DNA of 39,957 nucleotides. Origin: Ruminococcus_C sp963590855. GTDB lineage: Bacteria; Bacillota; Clostridia; Oscillospirales; Ruminococcaceae. Location: contig CAVAQT010000023.1 of the NCBI GenBank assembly GCA_963590855.1, positions 1-39,957 of the forward strand, in the 5' to 3' direction. The position numbers and the translations under genes were made by a program. The notes below the pieces were generated by a model. It saw only the letters and a list, made by a program, of their open reading frames with translations. It had not been told where the DNA came from and made no database searches. Below, one piece after another: positions 14,397 to 22,291 of the stretch (the stretch's first letter is position 1; each line of letters starts with the position of its first letter).

Positions 14397-15332
14397 CTAA
14401 GAAATGCCGCGCAGCTGCCGCTGAAAGATCTGTCCATTCCAGTCGGCAGGCGGATCGGCTGTCTCCGCATATGCAGTGACTGCTGTAGCAACTGCCGGGA
14501 ACTCGGTCTGCATACTGCACTGCACAACAGTGTTTTCTGTATGACGGATCACCTGTGCCAGAAAAACAGCGTCCGCTGCATTGGAAACACCGTTGTGATC
14601 GGCATCGCCGGCAATGCCGGAAGCTTCGCCCCGCAGCAGACACGCCGCATCTGCCTGTGTCAGGCGGAAATCTCCGTCTGTATCACCGGGCATCTGCTGT
14701 ATGCGGAACGGGTGCACTGCTGTAACAGAATATCCCTTTTCCAAAGACATTGTATCGCCCAGATAGCGAACATAGCGCGAGCCGGAGTCCAGCAGCCAAA
14801 GCCGCTCCTGCTCGGTGTCCACATCATCCACAAGCACATAATGATCGCTTCCGGATGCCGTTGTCATTTGCAGCACATAGCACCACGAGCGGTCTGTACC
14901 AGTTTCTGCACAAACGGCATATGCCTGCTGCGCGCGCTCTGCGATGCTTCCGGCGAGCCAGACGCTTTCCTCTCTGGTGAGAAACGCCGCATAGGTTTCT
15001 GCCAGCTGATCCATTTTTTTGCCGCTGCCGGAAAGGATCTGCTGCACGAAGGTTGTGTAATAGCTGTAAGAATCTGAGAGCAGATCGACCCCTTCTACGG
15101 GGAGATTATACCGAGCGCTCATTTTGGCAAGGGCATAGTTGAGACAGCCGTCAGTATCGATCGCCGGCGTGTCAGTGTCAGGCGTACTGAATTGCATCCA
15201 GGATGCATATGCCTCTGCTGCTGTTCGGTCAGCGCTTCCGCCGGGCACGAAAGTTTCTGCACCTGCCGGAATGGAAAAAATGCTGCTGCAAAGGAGCACT
15301 GCAGCACACCAAATCAAACCATGTTGTTTCAT
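14397..15332 (-). CDS. Secreted dockerin protein with a C39-like cysteine-peptidase-type domain
   Basis: A 311-residue exported protein. Residues 1-25 form a signal peptide (hydrophobic core AAVLLCSSIF, likely cut after AGA). Residues 55-205 contain DGCLNYALA (Cys63), SDHYVLVDD (His164) and LWLLDSG (Asp182). This Cys...His...Asp order with a hydrophobic strand after His resembles C39-like peptidases; it is a fold-level guess. Residues 216-265 are a type I dockerin: two calcium loops (GDTDGDFRLTQAD, then GDADHNGVSNAAD), each with the D-x-D-x-D/N-G pattern, followed by helices. Dockerins dock enzymes onto cohesins of a cellulosome scaffold. A tail of about 45 residues follows the dockerin, which is usually terminal. 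AGGAGGT is 6 bases before the ATG. Confidence 0.8.
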   Translation of the reverse strand: MKQHGLIWCAAVLLCSSIFSIPAGAETFVPGGSADRTAAEAYASWMQFSTPDTDTPAIDTDGCLNYALAKMSARYNLPVEGVDLLSDSYSYYTTFVQQILSGSGKKMDQLAETYAAFLTREESVWLAGSIAERAQQAYAVCAETGTDRSWCYVLQMTTASGSDHYVLVDDVDTEQERLWLLDSGSRYVRYLGDTMSLEKGYSVTAVHPFRIQQMPGDTDGDFRLTQADAACLLRGEASGIAGDADHNGVSNAADAVFLAQVIRHTENTVVQCSMQTEFPAVATAVTAYAETADPPADWNGQIFQRQLRGIS

Positions 15333-15405
15333 GAAATACCTCCTGTGTTTCCTTGTCCTGTTTCTGACGATATCACTGCGTTCAGTTTATGCCGGTCTTG
15401 CTGTC

Positions 15406-15434
15406 ATTAGAACAGACACGCCTGGAAGTGTCAA
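15406..15434 (-). promoter_or_regulatory. Promoter of the dockerin gene
   Basis: On the minus strand: TTGACA (15429-15434), 17-bp spacer, TCTAAT (15406-15411). Within -35 and spacer, GACAC...GTGTC forms a 5-bp inverted repeat that could be an operator. Confidence 0.7.
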
Positions 15435-15550
15435 TACACTCTAATAGCATACCCTGAAACAGCGCAAAACGTCAATGCAGAAAAAATGGCGAAAACACTG
15501 GAAAAATCCGCATCTTCGCCGCATTGCGAGAAAAAGTTTTGGAGGATGTC

Positions 15551-15579
15551 TTTTCAAATGGGATGAAATGTGGTATAAT
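15551..15579 (+). promoter_or_regulatory. Promoter of the helicase gene
   Basis: TTTTCA (15551-15556), 17-bp spacer, TATAAT (15574-15579) with TGG before it. The 307-base gap 15333-15639 holds this promoter and the divergent dockerin promoter; nothing else is seen in it. Confidence 0.65.
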
Positions 15580-15639
15580 AGAAACATGTGACAGAAAACC
15601 AAACGCAGGAAAGCGTATGAGAATAGGAGCGTAACCAAT

Positions 15640-18012
15640 ATGACAGAAGCAGAGTGCATTGCGCTGAAGCAAAAAGCATTCCAAACGTATTTCAGTTCCC
15701 TGAATCCGCAGCAACAGCAGGCAGTTTTTTCCGTAAACGGCCCGGTTCTGGTGCTTGCTGGCGCAGGAAGCGGTAAAACAACTGCGATCATCAGCCGCAT
15801 TGTCAACATGATCTACTTCGGGGACGGCTATGCCAGAGCAGACGGCTTTTTGCTGGAAGAGGATGCCCAGTGGCTTCAGGCGTACATAGACGGAACGGTT
15901 TCGGAAGATGCTGACCGCCTGCGGGAGATTCTCGCCATTTCTTCCATTCGGCCGTGGAACATCCTGGCGATCACTTTCACCAACAAAGCAGCAGGAGAGA
16001 TGCGTGCGCGTCTGGCGAGCACCCTTGGCGAAGAGATCGCCTCATCCGTCAACGCCTCTACCTTTCACTCGGCGTGTGTGCGGATTTTGCGCCGCAGCAT
16101 TTCTCTGTTGGGTTATAGCAGTGACTTTGCGATCTACGATGCTGATGATGCACGCCGCCTGATGAAAAACTGCCTTGCAGATGCCAATATTTCAGAAAAA
16201 CAGTTTCCGCCGCGCAGTGTGATCCAGGAAATCAGCAGAGCAAAGGATGCCATGATCTCTCCGGCACAGATGCTGGAAAATGCCGGCGGAGAATATCGGC
16301 AGACCACCATTGCAAAGCTGTATGCCATTTATCAGCGGCATTTGCTGGAATCTAATGCACTGGACTTTGATGATATCATTTACCTGACGGTGGAACTGTT
16401 CCGGCGATTCCCGGAAGAACTGGCGAAATACCAGTATCGTTTTCCTTATGTCCTGGTGGATGAATATCAGGACACCAACCATGCCCAGTATCAGTTGATC
16501 TCGCTGCTCACACATGCCAGCGGAAATCTCTGTGTTGTGGGCGATGATGACCAGAGCATTTACCGGTTCCGTGGCGCAACCATTGAAAATATCCTGGGAT
16601 TTGAAGAGGAATTTCCCAACTGTCAGGTGATTCGGCTGGAGCAGAACTACCGTTCGACCCAGACCATTCTGGATGCCGCCAACAGTGTGATCGCCAACAA
16701 TGACGGCAGAAAGGAAAAGCACCTCTGGACGGATGCCGGCGCAGGGGAGAAGATCACCTGGTACCGCGCTTCGGACGAAGCAGACGAGTCTGCTTATGTG
16801 GTAAAGCAGATCGAAAACAGCGTGAAGCAGGGCAGCAAATACAGCGACCATGCCATTTTGTACCGGATGAATGCACAATCAAATATGCTGGAGCGTGCTC
16901 TGGTGCGCAGCGGTGTGCCCTATCGCATTTACGGCGGTACGCGATTCTATGACCGCAAGGAGATCCGCGACATTATCGCATATATGAGCATCGTGGAAAA
17001 TCCCAATGACCGGGTGCGTTTTGAACGAATCGTCAACGAACCGAAGCGCGGCATTGGTGATGCAACATTGGCTTTGATCCAGAACATCACCCAGGATCTG
17101 CACCTTTCACCGCTGGAAGTCATGCAAAATGTGGATCAGTATCCGGTGCTCTCCAAAAAGGCAGCTGCTCTGAAAAAATTTGCTGTGATCTGGGAAGAAC
17201 TGATCGCCGCAGAACGGGAGATGCCATTGGAGAAATTCCTGGATATCGTTCTGGAAAAGACGGGCTATCGCGAAGCGCTGGAGCATATGGGAGAAGAAGG
17301 CACCTTCCGCCTGGAAAATATCGAGGAATTGAAGTCCTCCATGCTGACTTATGAGAAAGAAGCGGAAGAACCGTCCCTGGGCGGCTTTTTGGAAGAGATC
17401 TCACTGTATACCGATGTAGATAAGTACGAGCCAGATCAGGATGTTGTTATGCTCATGACAGTGCATTCCGCAAAGGGTCTGGAATTTCAGAATGTATATC
17501 TGGTCGGCATGGAGCAGGGCGTTTTTCCCGGAAACCGAAGCATGGATTCACAGGAAGATCTGGAAGAAGAGCGGCGTCTGGCGTATGTGGCGCTGACCCG
17601 TGCCAAGAAAAAACTGACGCTGACAACGGCAGCGAGCCGCATGCTCTTTGGTATGACCATGCGCAATCCGCAGTCGCAGTTCCTGACGGAGATCGACCGC
17701 AGCCTCCTGAATCAGGAGACCTCACAGAAGCAGTCGCTGCGCGGTATCTCTGCGCGGAAGCCGGAATCACTGCAATCCATTTCTCTCCAACAGCAGATGG
17801 CATCCTCGAAACCGAAGAAGTATCAGGCCGTGCCAAAGGTGTTCCATGTAGGAGAACGGGTACGTCATGCCTCTTTCGGAGACGGCACGGTGCTGGCAAT
17901 TACAAAAATGGCAAATGATGCTATGCTAGAAGTCGGCTTCGATCAGGTAGGAACCAAGCGGCTGATGGCAAGTCACCCGAAGATCAAAAAGCTGGAGGAG
18001 GAATCACTTTGA
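15640..18012 (+). CDS. pcrA: UvrD/PcrA-type superfamily 1 DNA helicase
   Basis: A 790-residue ATP-dependent 3'-5' helicase. Q-motif region LNPQQQQAV (21-29); Walker A GAGSGKTT (41-48); motif Ia TFTNKAAGEMR; motif II VDEYQDT (273-279); motif III GDDDQSIYRFRGA; motif IV QNYRST; motif V MTVHSAKGLEFQNVYLVG; motif VI EERRLAYVALTRAK. A C-terminal Tudor-like segment (GERVRHASFGDGTV) matches PcrA, which contacts RNA polymerase. Its job is removing roadblocks and nucleotide-excision or mismatch repair. Between motifs I and Ia about 40 residues (roughly 60-105) exceed the usual spacing. AGGAG precedes the ATG. The next gene overlaps its stop codon. Confidence 0.92.
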   Translation: MTEAECIALKQKAFQTYFSSLNPQQQQAVFSVNGPVLVLAGAGSGKTTAIISRIVNMIYFGDGYARADGFLLEEDAQWLQAYIDGTVSEDADRLREILAISSIRPWNILAITFTNKAAGEMRARLASTLGEEIASSVNASTFHSACVRILRRSISLLGYSSDFAIYDADDARRLMKNCLADANISEKQFPPRSVIQEISRAKDAMISPAQMLENAGGEYRQTTIAKLYAIYQRHLLESNALDFDDIIYLTVELFRRFPEELAKYQYRFPYVLVDEYQDTNHAQYQLISLLTHASGNLCVVGDDDQSIYRFRGATIENILGFEEEFPNCQVIRLEQNYRSTQTILDAANSVIANNDGRKEKHLWTDAGAGEKITWYRASDEADESAYVVKQIENSVKQGSKYSDHAILYRMNAQSNMLERALVRSGVPYRIYGGTRFYDRKEIRDIIAYMSIVENPNDRVRFERIVNEPKRGIGDATLALIQNITQDLHLSPLEVMQNVDQYPVLSKKAAALKKFAVIWEELIAAEREMPLEKFLDIVLEKTGYREALEHMGEEGTFRLENIEELKSSMLTYEKEAEEPSLGGFLEEISLYTDVDKYEPDQDVVMLMTVHSAKGLEFQNVYLVGMEQGVFPGNRSMDSQEDLEEERRLAYVALTRAKKKLTLTTAASRMLFGMTMRNPQSQFLTEIDRSLLNQETSQKQSLRGISARKPESLQSISLQQQMASSKPKKYQAVPKVFHVGERVRHASFGDGTVLAITKMANDAMLEVGFDQVGTKRLMASHPKIKKLEEESL

Positions 18013-18818
18013 AAAACGGTTATCGTATCACAGATTCACACGCCCATGTCTTTCCGGACAAGATCGCGGAAAAGGCGACAGATGGCATTTCTCATTTCTA
18101 TGATCTGCCGATGCAGTATCACGGCAGAGTTGCCGAAATGCTGGAAAATGGCATGCAGGCAGGTGTAGATCACTTTCTGATCTGCTCTCCGGCAACTACT
18201 GTGACGCAGGTGCACTCCATCAACAGCTTTCTGGCTTCCTGTGCTGCGGCGTATCCGATGTGTACCGCATTTGGCACACTGCATCCTTATGCCGATCATG
18301 TAGAAGAGGACTTCCAGGAATTGCAGCAGTTACAGCTGAACGGCATTAAACTGCATCCGGATTTCCAGAACTTTCCCATAGACGACCCCAAGGCCTATCC
18401 CATGTATGATATGATCCAGAGCACAGGATTGCCGATCCTGATGCACATGGGGGATGCAAAGTCTGATTTTTCCCATCCATATCGCTTGGCAATGGTGCTG
18501 CGCCAGTTTCCGCGCCTGCGTATCATTGCGGCGCACTTCGGCGGCTGGGGACAATGGAAAGAAGCAAATGCTATTTTGCAGCCTGATGCACGTCTGCGGT
18601 TTGACACCAGCAGCAGCCTGCCGTTTCTGCCGCCGGAGGAGATCCGAAAGCTGATCGCACACTTCGGTGCGGAAAACTGCTTTTTTGGCGTGGACTATCC
18701 CATGTGGAATTATCACGAGGAATTGGAACGTTTTTTTGCCCTGGGGCTGACAGATGCGGAAAATCGCGCAATTCTTTCCGAAAATCTGGACGCATTTTTA
18801 GCAAAAGTGCATTGGTAA
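18009..18818 (+). CDS. Amidohydrolase_2 family metal-dependent hydrolase
   Basis: A 269-residue TIM-barrel hydrolase. Metal-ligand motifs appear in order: DSHAHVFP near the N-terminus, GIKLHPDFQ, ILMHMGD, IIAAHFGGW and the final FGVDYPMWNY Asp. This is the pattern of the family that includes ACMSD-like decarboxylases and TatD-like or lactone hydrolases; the substrate is unknown. The start is TTG, overlapping the helicase stop (TTGA), with GGAGGAGG about 8 bases upstream, so it is translationally coupled to pcrA. No functional link between the two proteins is evident. Confidence 0.85.
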   Translation: MKNGYRITDSHAHVFPDKIAEKATDGISHFYDLPMQYHGRVAEMLENGMQAGVDHFLICSPATTVTQVHSINSFLASCAAAYPMCTAFGTLHPYADHVEEDFQELQQLQLNGIKLHPDFQNFPIDDPKAYPMYDMIQSTGLPILMHMGDAKSDFSHPYRLAMVLRQFPRLRIIAAHFGGWGQWKEANAILQPDARLRFDTSSSLPFLPPEEIRKLIAHFGAENCFFGVDYPMWNYHEELERFFALGLTDAENRAILSENLDAFLAKVHW

Positions 18819-18911
18819 TCGATTTCATCTTTAAAAAAGAAGAAAAATGCATGAAAACGCTTTTTTCTGCAAAAGCAAACGCCGAATACTTTTCAGAAAT
18901 TTAACTTTTCT

Positions 18912-18939
18912 TTTGCAGCTTTTTGTGTTATACTATAAA
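18912..18939 (+). promoter_or_regulatory. Probable promoter of pyk
   Basis: TTTGCA (18912-18917), 16-bp spacer, TATAAA (18934-18939); an overlapping TATACT lies at 18929-18934. The same double -10 core (TATACTATAAA) occurs before the Lrp-type gene. Confidence 0.5.
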
Positions 18940-18985
18940 GGTAAGTTTAAGAAACCATACAAGAACAAAAGGATGTGTGAATCAT

Positions 18986-20404
18986 ATGAGAAAGACGAAA
19001 ATCGTTTGTACGATCGGGCCGGCAACAGATGATGACTCTGTGATGCGGCAGATCATGCTTTCTGGCATGAATGTTGCCCGTTTCAATTTTTCCCACGGTG
19101 ACCACTCGACCCATCAGGGACGCTTTGAGCAGATCGTTCGTCTGCGAAAGGAACTGGGACTGCCGATCGCCACACTAATGGATACCAGAGGCCCGGAAAT
19201 TCGTCTAGGACGCTTTGTGGATGATAAGCCAGTCACCATTGAGACCGGAGATACTTACACACTGACAACGGATGATGTACTGTGTGATGACAAGATCGGC
19301 AGCATTTCCTTTAAAAATCTGCCCCGAGATGTGAAACCAGGCGTGCACATTCTGGTGAATGACGGTGTGATCGAGATGGTTGTTGAAAAGGTAAATGCAA
19401 CAAACATCGTATGTCATGTGATTCACGGCGGCGTCCTTTCCAACAATAAGGGCATCAACGTGCCTGGCGTACAGCTGTCCATGCCGTACCTCAGTGAGAG
19501 CGACAAAAACGACTTGGAATTTGCAGCCAAGATGGGCTTCGACTTTATTGCAGCCAGCTTCGTCCGCACCTCTGCGGATATCGACTATCTGCGAAAATAT
19601 ACTCAGAGCCTGGGCTGGTTTGATGTCCGCATTATCGCAAAGATCGAAAATGTAGAGGGCGTCCGGAACATTGATGAGATCCTGGAAGCATCTGACGGCA
19701 TCATGGTTGCCCGCGGCGATCTGGGTGTTGAGATTCCTTTCGAGCAGATTCCGTCAGTGCAGAAGCAGCTGATCCGCAAGGGCTACCAAGCGGGCAAACA
19801 GGTGATTACAGCCACTCAGATGCTGGAATCTATGATTACCAATCCGCGTCCAACCCGTGCGGAAATCACAGACGTTGCCAATGCGATCTACGACGGCACT
19901 AGCGCCATTATGCTATCCGGTGAGACGGCTGCCGGCGCTTTTCCGGTAGAAGTTGTCCGTACCATGGACTTGATTGCACGCACTACAGAAGACGACATCG
20001 ATTATAAGGGCATGCATTCCGCAAGCCGTACCAAGAAAAATGCAGACATTGCTAACGCCATCGCTCATGCAACTGTGACCACAGCACATGACCTGGATGC
20101 AGCTGCAATTCTGACAGTAACCATGTCCGGTGTGACTGCACGGGAAATCTCGAAGTATCGTCCATGCTGTCCGATTATCAGCTGCACAGTCAGTGAGCGG
20201 GTACAGCGTCAGATGAATCTGAGCTGGGGCGTATATCCCATGCTGGTGGACGAAGTGGCAAATACCGATGCACTGTTTGATTCCTCGATTCATGCTGCAC
20301 TGCGGTCTGATCTGGTCAATAAGGGGGATATCGTTGTTATCACTGCCGGCGCACCGGTAGGTGTTTCCAATACCACAAATATGATGAAGGTAGAACGGAT
20401 CTGA
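18986..20404 (+). CDS. pyk: Pyruvate kinase
   Basis: A 472-residue glycolytic enzyme that transfers phosphate from PEP to ADP. Landmarks: RKTKIVCTIGPAT at the N-terminus, NVARFNFSHGDH, DTRGPEIRLG (start of the B domain), IIAKIENVEGV (catalytic Lys and metal-binding Glu), MVARGDLGVEIP, and ITATQMLESMITNPRPTRAEITDVANAI, the family signature region. It has the usual length and lacks the extra C-terminal PEP-utiliser domain of Bacillus-type enzymes. The ATG at 18986 is preferred: the protein then begins MRKTKIVCTIGP and AAAGGA lies upstream. A longer frame to 18923 overlaps the promoter. Monocistronic, with a strong terminator. Confidence 0.97.
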   Translation: MRKTKIVCTIGPATDDDSVMRQIMLSGMNVARFNFSHGDHSTHQGRFEQIVRLRKELGLPIATLMDTRGPEIRLGRFVDDKPVTIETGDTYTLTTDDVLCDDKIGSISFKNLPRDVKPGVHILVNDGVIEMVVEKVNATNIVCHVIHGGVLSNNKGINVPGVQLSMPYLSESDKNDLEFAAKMGFDFIAASFVRTSADIDYLRKYTQSLGWFDVRIIAKIENVEGVRNIDEILEASDGIMVARGDLGVEIPFEQIPSVQKQLIRKGYQAGKQVITATQMLESMITNPRPTRAEITDVANAIYDGTSAIMLSGETAAGAFPVEVVRTMDLIARTTEDDIDYKGMHSASRTKKNADIANAIAHATVTTAHDLDAAAILTVTMSGVTAREISKYRPCCPIISCTVSERVQRQMNLSWGVYPMLVDEVANTDALFDSSIHAALRSDLVNKGDIVVITAGAPVGVSNTTNMMKVERI

Positions 20405-20432
20405 ACTGATTCCGACAGCCTTGACAGATAAC

Positions 20433-20474
20433 AAAAAGCGGCACACGGTGATTTTGTCCCGTGTGCCGCTTTTT
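20433..20474. terminator. Bidirectional intrinsic terminator
   Basis: A 16-bp perfect stem (AAAAAGCGGCACACGG, 20433-20448, with 20459-20474), 10-base loop, T-runs on both strands. It separates pyk (+) from the convergent phosphatase gene (-). Confidence 0.92.
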
Positions 20475-20505
20475 CTATTATGACAGAGATACCGGAGCGG
20501 AAACA

Positions 20506-21453
20506 TTACTCATCGTTTCCTTTATCCTGCGTGGCAGGGAGCACCTCCAATACAATGCAGGTGATGTTGTCCACGCCGCCGTTTTGCAGTGCGGCTTGCA
20601 CCAGCACTGCGGCTTCATTGAAATAATTCTGCGCCAGAAGCTCTGCAATTTCTTCATCCGTGCACATGTTGGTCAGTCCATCGGTACACAGCACAAACTT
20701 TGTGCCGACTTCCAACGGCAAGGGGGGTCTGCTGTCCGCATTTAACCCAACCTTCTTGCGGTCAGAACCGATGAACAGCGTCAGCCGGTGCTGATCGGGA
20801 CTGTGCTTCGCTTCTTCTTCTGTATAGATTGCGGCCTCAACCTTTTGATTTGCCACGGTGTGGTCTCGGGTCAGGAGCGTCAAGGTGTCGCCCTGGTACC
20901 GATAGATCCGGCTGTCACCCAGATAATACAGCTTCACCGCATCACCCAGAAAATACAGCATAGAAAAGGTGGTTCCGCCAGTTTGGCAGTGCTTTTCTGT
21001 GAGCATGTCACAGATCGCATTGTTCGCCTCCGAAGTATAGGAAGAAATCAGCTGATCCAGCATGCGTGTCCCGTCTGCGTGTTTCAGCTTTTTCTCATAC
21101 TTGCGAAGGGTCTGTACGGCGATCTCAGACGCGACTTCGCCGTATGCAGCACCGCCCATACCGTCAAAAACGGCAAAACTCATGCCGTCCGCGTAATGAA
21201 TGGTATAAGACGCAGAAAAATCATTCCGAAAAATATCATTCATGTAGAGTCCTTCCAGATAGAAGTTGTCCTCATGATTGCCGCGCACCTTTCCGATATG
21301 AGTCGAAACAGAGACACGCAGATTATAATTTTTGATACCGGAATGATAAAAAGGTTCTGATGTTTCTCCGGGATAATTTCCGCCATAATAAAAAAATGGA
21401 TTAGAACCCTGTGTGGGTTCCTGCTCTGTATTTTTATGATTGAAAAACATCAT
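20506..21453 (-). CDS. PP2C-family serine/threonine protein phosphatase
   Basis: A 315-residue PPM-type phosphatase. Motifs: GKVRGNHEDNF (the usual RxxNED), FAVFDGMGGAAYGEVAS (metal-binding Asp), QTGGTTFSM, YLGDSRIYRY, LTRDHTVANQ, LCTDGLTNM and GGVDNITCIV. A 45-residue Asn/Tyr/Gly-rich N-terminal extension precedes the catalytic domain. In Firmicutes such enzymes usually sit beside a PASTA kinase (PrkC); none is here. Instead it follows genes for a J-domain protein, a DUF5685 protein and a zinc-ribbon membrane protein, but with its own promoter. GAGGAGG lies before a double ATG; the first (21453) fits best. Confidence 0.93.
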   Translation of the reverse strand: MMFFNHKNTEQEPTQGSNPFFYYGGNYPGETSEPFYHSGIKNYNLRVSVSTHIGKVRGNHEDNFYLEGLYMNDIFRNDFSASYTIHYADGMSFAVFDGMGGAAYGEVASEIAVQTLRKYEKKLKHADGTRMLDQLISSYTSEANNAICDMLTEKHCQTGGTTFSMLYFLGDAVKLYYLGDSRIYRYQGDTLTLLTRDHTVANQKVEAAIYTEEEAKHSPDQHRLTLFIGSDRKKVGLNADSRPPLPLEVGTKFVLCTDGLTNMCTDEEIAELLAQNYFNEAAVLVQAALQNGGVDNITCIVLEVLPATQDKGNDE

Positions 21454-21504
21454 AGAACCTCCTCATTCTTTGAGACGGCTTCAGGAGAAGCTGCCTCGGA
21501 AATT

Positions 21505-21530
21505 GGTATGACCTCACTTGTCATCATACC
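21505..21530. repeat. Inverted repeat over the -10 of the phosphatase promoter
   Basis: GGTATGA (21505-21511) and TCATACC (21524-21530) form a 7-bp inverted repeat with a 12-base loop. It covers the -10 and the predicted transcription start, a possible operator or mRNA 5' hairpin. Confidence 0.4.
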
Positions 21531-21551
21531 ATATTCCGATGGAAAAGTAAA
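21523..21551 (-). promoter_or_regulatory. Promoter of the PP2C gene
   Basis: On the minus strand: TTTACT (21546-21551), 17-bp spacer, TATGAT (21523-21528) with TGG before it. Confidence 0.65.
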
Positions 21552-21560
21552 CACTTTTCC
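21541..21560. repeat. Perfect inverted repeat over the -35 of the phosphatase promoter
   Basis: GGAAAAGT-AAAC-ACTTTTCC, eight-base arms, overlaps the -35 hexamer at 21546-21551. It is placed like a repressor site. Confidence 0.4.
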
Positions 21561-21633
21561 GTGAAAAATCCGAGACCGCCCGATATTTTTCTCAGATGGT
21601 ACAGTTTTCGGAAAAAACTTGTGCAAATCTTCC

Positions 21634-21665
21634 AAAAAAAGAACTGCCGTTTTCATGGCAGTTCT
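21634..21665 (-). terminator. Terminator of the zinc-ribbon - DUF5685 - J-domain operon
   Basis: On the minus strand, stem AGAACTGCC / GGCAGTTCT (21665-21657 with 21648-21640) followed by TTTTTTT, just after the J-domain gene stop. Confidence 0.88.
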
Positions 21666-21673
21666 GTATCTTT

Positions 21674-22291
21674 TTAATAGCAATTGCAGCAGCAGTCCAG
21701 CATCAGGTTCAACAGGATGTTCGCCGCGCAGCAACGGACACAGCCGCTGTCGTCGAAGCCGCTTCCCATATAAGGCTGCTGCATCTGCTGATAGGAGAAG
21801 CCGGGCGACTCCAGTTGCTGTATCAATTTCTGATATTCATAGTTGTTCGGCTCCATCTGTGCCGCGGTTCTTGCATGCTGCAATGCAGTCGCGTTGTTTC
21901 CGGCGCCGGAATTTGCCACAGCGGAAACGTAGTACCACTGTGCATTTCGGTTGCTGATACCATCCAGAACCCGGACAGCCTCCGTGAATCTGCCATTCCG
22001 GATAAAGTTTACCGCCGCCTGCAAGTGTACGCTGTTCTCGTCGCCGCTTCCTGCGGCAGAGCGCCGCTCATAAAATCCGCCATAACCGTTTCCGGAAGTC
22101 TTATGCTGACGCTCATCCATGATGGTCTGATATGCCTGCTGGATCTGTTTAAACTTTTCCTCGTACATTTTTGCATCTGGCTTATCTACGTTTGCGTCCG
22201 GATGATATTTCCGGCTCATGGCGCGATAAGCCTTTTTTACTTCCTGGTCGGTGGCGTTTCGGGAAATTCCCAGTACCTCATATGGATCCAT
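21674..22291 (-). CDS. J-domain (DnaJ-like) protein with Cys-rich C-terminus
   Basis: A 205-residue protein. The N-terminal J domain (1-65) has DPYEVLGISRNAT, the HPD tripeptide at 30-32 that stimulates Hsp70, and QAYQTIMDE. A middle region (about 95-165) has helix pairs resembling TPR units (NGRFTEAVRVLD, ALQHARTAAQMEPNN). The last 25 residues contain six cysteines (CVRCC, then CCCNC), a possible metal-binding or lipid-interacting end. It lacks the Gly/Phe region and zinc fingers of DnaJ, so it is a specialised co-chaperone. Its ATG overlaps the upstream DUF5685 gene by 14 bases. CAGGAG precedes the start. Confidence 0.88.
   Translation of the reverse strand: MDPYEVLGISRNATDQEVKKAYRAMSRKYHPDANVDKPDAKMYEEKFKQIQQAYQTIMDERQHKTSGNGYGGFYERRSAAGSGDENSVHLQAAVNFIRNGRFTEAVRVLDGISNRNAQWYYVSAVANSGAGNNATALQHARTAAQMEPNNYEYQKLIQQLESPGFSYQQMQQPYMGSGFDDSGCVRCCAANILLNLMLDCCCNCY

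Noticed and set aside
21450..21734. Minus-strand frame overlapping the start of the phosphatase gene
   Set aside because: It begins inside the J-domain gene, crosses that operon's terminator and then the phosphatase promoter, and has no protein-like pattern.
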